Below the pieces are notes generated by a model. It did not search any database. It had not been told where the DNA came from and was given only the letters and a program-made list of their open reading frames with translations. A DNA stretch of 64,000 nt, taken from positions 16,292-80,291 of the forward strand of contig PBOR01000022.1 in assembly GCA_002724395.1 (NCBI GenBank). Reading direction: 5' to 3'. The translations under genes and the position numbers were made by a program. This document shows positions 58,639-64,000 of this stretch, one piece after another; within the stretch, counting starts at the first letter, position 1; each line of letters starts with the position of its first letter. This DNA comes from Rhodospirillaceae bacterium. Lineage in GTDB: Bacteria; Pseudomonadota; Alphaproteobacteria; UBA8366.

Positions 58639-59859
58639 TTAGCCTAATGTTTCCGCACGACGTACGCTGGCTATTAAGGAAGATCGCAAGAGGAACTTCT
58701 TAGCTCTCGCAGGGTCCGACGCGATTTCGCTCAATTCCTTCAAGTTTTGAGCCCTAGCCAATGGGTCTTTTGCCTCTAGTCGCTTTTTGTTCTGGATAGT
58801 CTGTGCTTGAACGAATTCATGATTAGTGGTGCGCCGCTGAATATCGTAGCGCACCATCTCCCCTAAATCGGCTTCACCTTTCCAGACCCTCAGCAGTTTC
58901 TCGGTTAAATTCATAGCATCGTGAATGCCACAATTAAGGCCAAGACCACCGATAGGATTATTCACATGGGCTGAGTCGCCTGCAAGAAAGACCCGTCCTT
59001 TCGCAAAACTTTCCGCAACACGCTGGTGCGTTACATAAATATTTGTATGAACGATATTATAACCACCAGTCTTCGGAAAGAATTTCTGCATACGCTCTTG
59101 AGCAGCAGATTCGTTGGCAACATCATCATCGCTTTCATCGATACCAGTTGGGAAAACAGCCCGCCATAAGCCAGGCGGACCGTCACCAGAAACTTTGAAC
59201 AAATTACTCCATTCGTCCGGGTCGGCAAAATAATTGCGATAGCAGTAGTCTCCCCCCGACTGAAAATCGAACGGTGTGGTAAACACTACGAATCGCTCAG
59301 GATAGGTAAAGCCTTCAAAGGCTATTTCAGCAGATTTCCTTACTGCGCTGCGTCCACCATCTGCCCCGATTAAATATGCTCCCGTGCAAAAATATTCACC
59401 ATCGGGGTTCGAGACCGTGGCAGTCACATAGTTCTCATCTTGCGTCAGATCAATTACAGAATGCTCAAACAAGATGTCCACGTGATTAAAAGCGAGCAAT
59501 CGTTCATAGACCAAACTTGCCAACTTAAACTGCTCACACTGAATTACATATGGAAAATCTGTTTCATCTGCCAATAGCTCGTGATCGAAATTTGCCACGA
59601 GATCACCCGTTGGCCGGTCCCAAAACCGGAACTCACGGCATATCAAACCTAGCCGCGCCATATCATCAACTAGGTCCAATTCAGAGAGCATCTCAAGTGT
59701 CGCCGGATGAGTTGTGGCGGCGCGTGGGTCATCAAGCAGCCTATCTTCTTTCTCAAAAACCGTTACAGGCACACCCTCGCGCGCAAGCCTGTAAGCAGCG
59801 ATCAACCCAACCGGCCCTGCACCCGAAATCAGCACGCGTTTGTTTTGGGTCACGCTCAT
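58639..59859 (-). CDS. FAD-dependent class A aromatic monooxygenase (MhpA/PheA-like)
   Basis: A 406-residue flavoprotein hydroxylase. The FAD motifs are ISGAGPVGLIAAYRLAREG, GADGGRSAVRK (the DG motif) and VFLAGDSAHVNNPIGGLGLN (the GD motif). The missing C-terminal thioredoxin-like domain makes it shorter than phenol hydroxylases and closer to hydroxybenzoate or hydroxyphenylpropionate enzymes. It would hydroxylate an aromatic ring using NAD(P)H and O2. It overlaps the binding-protein gene by 4 nt and precedes UbiD. Confidence 0.9.
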   Translation of the reverse strand: MSVTQNKRVLISGAGPVGLIAAYRLAREGVPVTVFEKEDRLLDDPRAATTHPATLEMLSELDLVDDMARLGLICREFRFWDRPTGDLVANFDHELLADETDFPYVIQCEQFKLASLVYERLLAFNHVDILFEHSVIDLTQDENYVTATVSNPDGEYFCTGAYLIGADGGRSAVRKSAEIAFEGFTYPERFVVFTTPFDFQSGGDYCYRNYFADPDEWSNLFKVSGDGPPGLWRAVFPTGIDESDDDVANESAAQERMQKFFPKTGGYNIVHTNIYVTHQRVAESFAKGRVFLAGDSAHVNNPIGGLGLNCGIHDAMNLTEKLLRVWKGEADLGEMVRYDIQRRTTNHEFVQAQTIQNKKRLEAKDPLARAQNLKELSEIASDPARAKKFLLRSSLIASVRRAETLG

Positions 59860-60779
59860 ACAGTTAAAATGTCACTGAACTGTTTGGCTACCACATCCTC
59901 ATAGGCGACAGGCCTCGACAACAAACCTAATTCGGCAGCAAACTTGTTCATGCCGGCCACGAATTCCCCAGTAATCATTGGTTCGTAAAATTCGAGATCG
60001 CGTTCAACCACATCTGCAATCATTGATGCCTCCTCCGACGGGAAAAGTGCCTTACCAACTGTAGTAGCGTGCGAAATATCTAATCTAAGCGCTTTTTGTG
60101 TGGCAATGATTGCACGGATTGCGGCTTTTGCAGTTTCCGGTTCGCGTGCAATGAGAGCATCCGTCGTCGCCAAAACTGGTTGGGTATAATTAAAAGCGGG
60201 CGCTGGTCCATCGCCACGACGGACGTCCAAAACTATAGTCCCTATGCCTTTACGAACAGCGATTTCAGCGCCCATACCATTGGCCCAAAACCCATCGATC
60301 TTACCCGCTCCCAATGCTTCTGCTGCGGTAACCCCAAACGATACACCAGGACGGATTGCGCCGGGCACCGGCGTGATATCTACCTTGTCCGCTTCTATCT
60401 GAATACCCGCTTCCTCAAGCAGGCGCCGCAAGCCCATCTCCACCCACGGTGCCGCACCAATACGCAGTCCTTTAACGGCCTCGATATCACCCTGTTTGAC
60501 GCCCAAGTCCGCGCGCAGAACCAGAAACCAGTACATACCCTGCGAAAGGCTCGCCAGCAGCTTCACCCCCTTCCAATCAGGGAAGGCCGCAAGCGCACTG
60601 TGGGAAGAACCGGCAACAAAATCGAGTTTGCCGTCGCGCAACTCCTCATAGGCGCGATCGACCGGGAACACTAAATCAAGTTCCATTTCAAGTCCTTCGG
60701 CTTTGAAGAAACCAAGCTCAACTGCCGCTGGGGCGGGAAAATACGAATTTGAAATGAGATCAGGAACCGCAATGCGCAT
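59856..60779 (-). CDS. THI5/NMT1-like periplasmic-binding-fold protein without signal peptide
   Basis: A 307-residue protein with the SsuA/THI5/NMT1 fold: ISNSYFPAPAAVELGFFKAEGLEMEL at the start, then YEELRDGKLDFVAGSSHSALA and VKGLRIGAAPW. These proteins bind taurine, pyrimidine precursors or aromatic acids for ABC transporters. Here the ATG leads directly into the first beta strand, so no signal peptide is present, and no permease or ATPase gene is nearby. It may therefore act in the cytoplasm as a sensor, chaperone or THI5-like enzyme. Its start overlaps the cupin stop by 1 nt. Confidence 0.8.
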   Translation of the reverse strand: MRIAVPDLISNSYFPAPAAVELGFFKAEGLEMELDLVFPVDRAYEELRDGKLDFVAGSSHSALAAFPDWKGVKLLASLSQGMYWFLVLRADLGVKQGDIEAVKGLRIGAAPWVEMGLRRLLEEAGIQIEADKVDITPVPGAIRPGVSFGVTAAEALGAGKIDGFWANGMGAEIAVRKGIGTIVLDVRRGDGPAPAFNYTQPVLATTDALIAREPETAKAAIRAIIATQKALRLDISHATTVGKALFPSEEASMIADVVERDLEFYEPMITGEFVAGMNKFAAELGLLSRPVAYEDVVAKQFSDILTV

Positions 60780-61168
60780 TAGGCTTCATCCACATCATAG
60801 TAATAATGGAGCTCGTAGAGGATACAGCCATTATCTGATTTAAACGGTCCGTGATGGACGCCAGGCGGACGACAGGCATAGGTTGGCGCCATAAACTTCT
60901 CACCCCCGTCACCATTCTCATTATTGCCCACAATCAAATCGCCGGATACCAAGTACACTTCCTCCCAATGATCATGAACAAATGGCACTTTGGAATAAGC
61001 GCCCGGCTGAAAACGTAACAACCGCGTGCGACTACCGCTCTTTCCGTCTTCGTCGATGTCGGCTGCAAGAATTTTCTGCTCGATACCCTCTGGGTAGCCT
61101 TCCGGGCATTCCCAGCCCCCGTCCATGTCGAGCCGTTCGAACTCCAGATGCGGTTTGCCTTTTCCCAT
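60779..61168 (-). CDS. Cupin-domain protein
   Basis: About 129 residues with a single cupin barrel. The two motifs are VPFVHDHWEEVYLVSGDLIV (metal His-His-Glu) and PPGVHHGPF (a second His), so metal binding is likely. Single cupins of this type include ring-cleavage enzymes, isomerases and sensors. I chose the ATG at 61168, with AAGGAAG upstream, which lies 4 nt after the DUF2848 stop; an ATG at 61192 would overlap it by 20 nt. Confidence 0.8.
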   Translation of the reverse strand: MGKGKPHLEFERLDMDGGWECPEGYPEGIEQKILAADIDEDGKSGSRTRLLRFQPGAYSKVPFVHDHWEEVYLVSGDLIVGNNENGDGGEKFMAPTYACRPPGVHHGPFKSDNGCILYELHYYYDVDEA

Positions 61169-61172
61169 CGCC

Positions 61173-61874
61173 TCAACTTCCTTTTGGTTCATCCTCTTTA
61201 TTCAAAAATCTAATGTCGTAAGCAAGCTTTAAGGCCCGGTTCCTAACAGGATCGATCAGCGCTGCTTCGAACCGCGTAGCCGCACGGATACCGCCAATTA
61301 CAGCAAGCGTACCACAAAACATCAGTGTACCTGATGCCAATCCGTTAACGCTGCCCGTATAAAGCTCCATCAAGCGCTCCGGAGGTAGCATATTAGCAAC
61401 CGAGCCCTCTTGGTAGGGCACCGCTTTGCCATCGATAGTTACAGTCGAGTATAACTGCAATGCATCCCAATGATCCGCTATATCGGCATATCGCCAGAGA
61501 AGAGGTCCGACTGGCTTCGCGCACATCTGCTTGGAGACTGCCACATCATAAGTCTCCACCTCCCGGTCCGTATGGTCCGAACCGATGCCAATCCAAAGCT
61601 TGCCCTCGAGGGACAACAAAAAGAACTCCACTTCACCGCTTGATTCGCTACCAATCACTTGGATGCTATTTTCAGAAGTGAGCTGTTGCGTGGATACACG
61701 GTAAAAACATGGCGCGGAACTGGGCCGCTGAATGCCTATCTCTTCCAATTCTGCCATGTGCTTCTCCATTGCATCTCGATCGCGTCCAGTCCATCCTGCA
61801 ATAACGAGATTGTTGATTTGCACCGTGCGCGCCTCCCCCTCAAACTCAAACCCTAATTCTCTTGGAGCGCTCAT
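61173..61874 (-). CDS. DUF2848-family protein
   Basis: A 233-residue protein with ELEEIGIQRPSSAPCFYRVS near the N-terminus, IGIGSDHTDREVETYDVAVSKQMCAKPVG in the middle and SGTLMFCGTLAVIGGIR late, which I recognise as DUF2848. The last segment recalls the fumarylacetoacetate hydrolase fold, and the family is often found next to aromatic catabolism genes. The enzymatic role is unproven. It is the first gene of the operon, 103 nt from the divergent enolase-superfamily gene. Confidence 0.75.
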   Translation of the reverse strand: MSAPRELGFEFEGEARTVQINNLVIAGWTGRDRDAMEKHMAELEEIGIQRPSSAPCFYRVSTQQLTSENSIQVIGSESSGEVEFFLLSLEGKLWIGIGSDHTDREVETYDVAVSKQMCAKPVGPLLWRYADIADHWDALQLYSTVTIDGKAVPYQEGSVANMLPPERLMELYTGSVNGLASGTLMFCGTLAVIGGIRAATRFEAALIDPVRNRALKLAYDIRFLNKEDEPKGS

Positions 61875-61977
61875 TTCATCCTACTTTGATTTGTCGATAG
61901 TTTTTTTAGCCGCTTTGTATTGCAGCATATTGCCGGTAAAATTTCGCAAGACAAATAGCCAATTAAAGGTTCGAGAA

Positions 61978-63084
61978 ATGAAAATCAAATCCGTCACACC
62001 TATCGGTATCAGCACCCCGCTGACTAACCCTATCAAAATGGCCAAGAATACGATCACCCATGCGGATAGTTTGGTGGTCCGAATTGAGGATACGGACGGC
62101 AATATTGGCTGGGGCGAGGCCTCGGAAGCGCCCATGATGAACGGAGAGATGAGTGCGGGCATGATTGCCGCAGTCAAATTCATTACTCCCAGGCTGGAGG
62201 GACTGGAAGTCGAGACAGCACAGGATTTCTTTCCAGCCGTCGATCGGTTTATATATGGTAACGAAGGGGCCCTTTCTGGGCTAGATATGGCAATTTACGA
62301 TCTGTTCGGCAAGCGCGAACGCAAGCCGGTCTACGAACTACTTGGCGGCAAACATCGGGATCGGGTGCCGGTCCTGTGGATGCTGGCGGCAAACGACCTT
62401 AAGAAGGATGTCGCCGCCTCACAACCAAAGCTCGATGAAGGATTTATCGTTTTTAAGGTAAAGGCGGGCATCAGTTCGGCCACAGAAGACGTTGAGCGTG
62501 TAGCCGCCGTCCGCGACGCCATTGGCAAGGGTCCGCGCCTTTCAGCAGATGCCAATATGGGCTTTAAATTCGAAGAAGCGATCAAGTTCGCCGAAAGTGC
62601 AGAAGCCGCCGGGCTCGATTTCCTTGAGCAACCCATTAATTCCAGTAATCTAAACGGCATGGCCGACATCACCGCCGTCGCCCACCCGGTGGGTATTTGC
62701 GCCGATGAGGGTATTCACTCACTCTCCGATGTGGAAGCCCACCACGTTGCCAAAGCAGCAACTGGCTGCGGTTTCAAGTCTATTAAGCTCGGCGGCCTCA
62801 CCCGCATGCATGAGGGCGCAGTGCTCGCTAATGATTACGGCATGCATGTAAACATTGCCGGCAAAATGGCTGAGACTGCTATAGCCAGCGCCGCCCTGGT
62901 CCACATGGCTATCGCCGTCCCGCAAATTAATTGGGATATGAGCGCTACCAATCAGTATCTGCAAAAAGACTTAGCCAAGAACCCACCTACCGTTGTGGAT
63001 GGGCATCTCGCAGTAGATGACACACCGGGATTGGGCTTAGATATTGATGAGGATGAGATTGAACGAATTACAGTTTTGAAGTGA
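61978..63084 (+). CDS. Enolase-superfamily enzyme, muconate-cycloisomerase subgroup
   Basis: A 368-residue MLE/MR enzyme. Metal ligands lie in LSADANMGF, FLEQPI and CADEGIHSL. The acid-base Lys of the K-x-K motif is in FKVKAG, and a second Lys in SIKLGG marks the muconate-lactonizing (MLE) subgroup rather than mandelate racemase. Possible roles include cycloisomerase, dipeptide epimerase or N-acylamino acid racemase. I chose the ATG at 61978; the longer frame upstream overlaps DUF2848. It is convergent with the Gfo/Idh/MocA gene, 19 nt away. Confidence 0.88.
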   Translation: MKIKSVTPIGISTPLTNPIKMAKNTITHADSLVVRIEDTDGNIGWGEASEAPMMNGEMSAGMIAAVKFITPRLEGLEVETAQDFFPAVDRFIYGNEGALSGLDMAIYDLFGKRERKPVYELLGGKHRDRVPVLWMLAANDLKKDVAASQPKLDEGFIVFKVKAGISSATEDVERVAAVRDAIGKGPRLSADANMGFKFEEAIKFAESAEAAGLDFLEQPINSSNLNGMADITAVAHPVGICADEGIHSLSDVEAHHVAKAATGCGFKSIKLGGLTRMHEGAVLANDYGMHVNIAGKMAETAIASAALVHMAIAVPQINWDMSATNQYLQKDLAKNPPTVVDGHLAVDDTPGLGLDIDEDEIERITVLK

Positions 63085-63103
63085 TACACACATACTCAGG
63101 ACC

Positions 63104-64000
63104 CTAATGCGGCAATATTTCCAAATCCTCCACTGGTAGCTCCACTGGCTCACCACGTTCGGCAGACAAATCCATAGCCATTGTCAACAGTAAATTGCGA
63201 TGCCCGTCTTGGGCAGTCGCATGCGGGGTGCTAATGCCAGTATAGATACGGCTGAGCCAGCTGTTCGTTTCTTCTCGCATGGGCCCCCAAAGCTGACCTT
63301 CGGAGATGTCACCAGGCGGATAGCTGGTGAGGAAATCTACATGGCGATCGAAGCCTGGGTCAAAACCTTCCGGGTTATATCCCGCCCATTGAGGTTTCTC
63401 AGAAGCAATAACTACGTCGCGGTGAGTGTCTTCAATATCAATCACTCCTTGCGAGCCAACAATGCCTATCTGCACTCCATAAACCGCACCTGGCCAGGCA
63501 ACAGGCAAAGCCCATGAAATGTTCATAGACCAAATAGTGCCGTCATCCATGGTGAAGACGCCGAATGTGGAGTCCTTGGTGCCCCACTCTTCGAGTATCT
63601 TATCCGTGGATTGGGCATAAACGCTAACCGGTTTTTTACTGCCCATTAGCCACATAGACATATCGAGTGCGTGAGTACCGGAAACAACCATAGGAGTTAG
63701 CGTTCGGCGCTGATTAGTTCTGCGTACTGTGGCTATGGGCACCATCCGGTTCATAAAAGCACGCGCGATCACAGAACTGACATCTCCGATTTGGCCGGTA
63801 CGAAGTTTTTCCTTCACCGCCAAGAACCGCCGCCGGAAACGGTAGGTATAACCAATGACCGCGTCGCAGCCGCATGCCTCGATTGCCTTCAGTACCTTCT
63901 CTGATTCAAGCGCATTGGTAGCCAGCGGCTTTTCGATAAACAAATATAGACTACGTTCGCAAGCAGCCAGGATCGGCTCCATATGGTTATTCTCATCGGT
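63104..64000 (-). CDS. Gfo/Idh/MocA-family oxidoreductase (5'-truncated by window edge)
   Basis: The frame is open to the window end, so the N-terminal Rossmann domain lies outside. The visible part shows LFIEKPLATNALESEKVL, which carries the conserved EKP, then IGYTYRFRRRFLAVKE and the C-terminal beta-sheet domain (VVSGTHALDMSMWLMGSK has the conserved His and Asp). Such enzymes oxidise or isomerise sugars, inositols or related alcohols with NAD(P). The substrate cannot be assigned. Confidence 0.88.
   Translation of the reverse strand, partial: TDENNHMEPILAACERSLYLFIEKPLATNALESEKVLKAIEACGCDAVIGYTYRFRRRFLAVKEKLRTGQIGDVSSVIARAFMNRMVPIATVRRTNQRRTLTPMVVSGTHALDMSMWLMGSKKPVSVYAQSTDKILEEWGTKDSTFGVFTMDDGTIWSMNISWALPVAWPGAVYGVQIGIVGSQGVIDIEDTHRDVVIASEKPQWAGYNPEGFDPGFDRHVDFLTSYPPGDISEGQLWGPMREETNSWLSRIYTGISTPHATAQDGHRNLLLTMAMDLSAERGEPVELPVEDLEILPH

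Noticed and set aside
59031..59228. Small frame inside the monooxygenase gene
   Set aside because: Antiparallel or out-of-frame shadow of a convincing flavoprotein gene.

Overview
The window looks like a chromosomal segment of a free-living, motile alphaproteobacterium of moderate GC content, most likely a Rhodospirillales-like and perhaps marine lineage (lineage is inference). Supporting signs are the orders rpmF-plsX-fabH-ihfA-merR, nrdR-ribD-ribE-ribBA-ribH-nusB-thiL and rpoZ-rsh-DUF2062-pdxJ-acpS-lepB-rnc-era-recO, a Ros/MucR zinc-finger regulator, a CBP3-type cytochrome bc1 chaperone next to DUF177, a Bpt-type aminoacyl-protein transferase next to an RDD protein, a HemB without zinc cysteines and a K+-independent proton pyrophosphatase. 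I see no insertion sequence, prophage, CRISPR array or rRNA; there is one tRNA.

Layout. 1-1454: 3' end of nadA, then nadC (NAD synthesis). 1.7-5.3 kb: tandem-domain Usp, CutA, a small unknown protein, an HAD hydrolase, a ceramidase-like membrane protein and tRNA-Pro(GGG). 5.3-9.8 kb (minus): cytochrome bc1 chaperone, DUF177, rpmF, plsX, fabH, ihfA, merR. 9.9-14.4 kb: BamE-like lipoprotein, hppA, an MFS transporter and a small protein with a TTG start. 14.4-22 kb (minus): rpiB, glyA, nrdR, ribD, ribE, ribBA, ribH, nusB, thiL and a secreted FliL-like protein. 22.2-24.9 kb: mucR with an AT-rich leader and a strong terminator, a small conserved protein, and a glutamine amidotransferase paired with a TauD-like dioxygenase. 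25-31.3 kb: metY-like sulfhydrylase, hemB, an enoyl-CoA hydratase-like protein, a penicillin-acylase-family protein, and the decayed 3' end of a threonine ammonia-lyase gene. 31.4-35.5 kb: motA with two tandem motB genes, RDD protein, bpt. 35.5-45.5 kb (minus): rpoZ to parC housekeeping block. 45.8-47.1 kb: LabA-like NYN protein and a family-5-type uracil-DNA glycosylase.

47.1-64 kb is a catabolic region built around gltBD. One side holds an ornithine-cyclodeaminase-like protein, an RraA/HMG-aldolase-like protein and a D-hydroxyacid dehydrogenase. The other side is a tightly packed six-gene operon (DUF2848, cupin, THI5/NMT1-like binding protein without signal peptide, class A flavin monooxygenase, UbiD-type decarboxylase, CinA C-terminal domain), followed by a divergent muconate-cycloisomerase-like enolase-superfamily enzyme and a partial Gfo/Idh/MocA oxidoreductase. 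This six-gene operon is the best candidate here for an undescribed pathway.

Other points worth attention are the divergent second MotB lacking the peptidoglycan-binding Asp, the frameshifted ilvA/tdcB remnant, the catalytically degenerate RibA half of RibBA, perfect dyads before motA and after fabH, and a hairpin in the gltB leader. All functional calls rest on motif recognition by eye; no database search was run.
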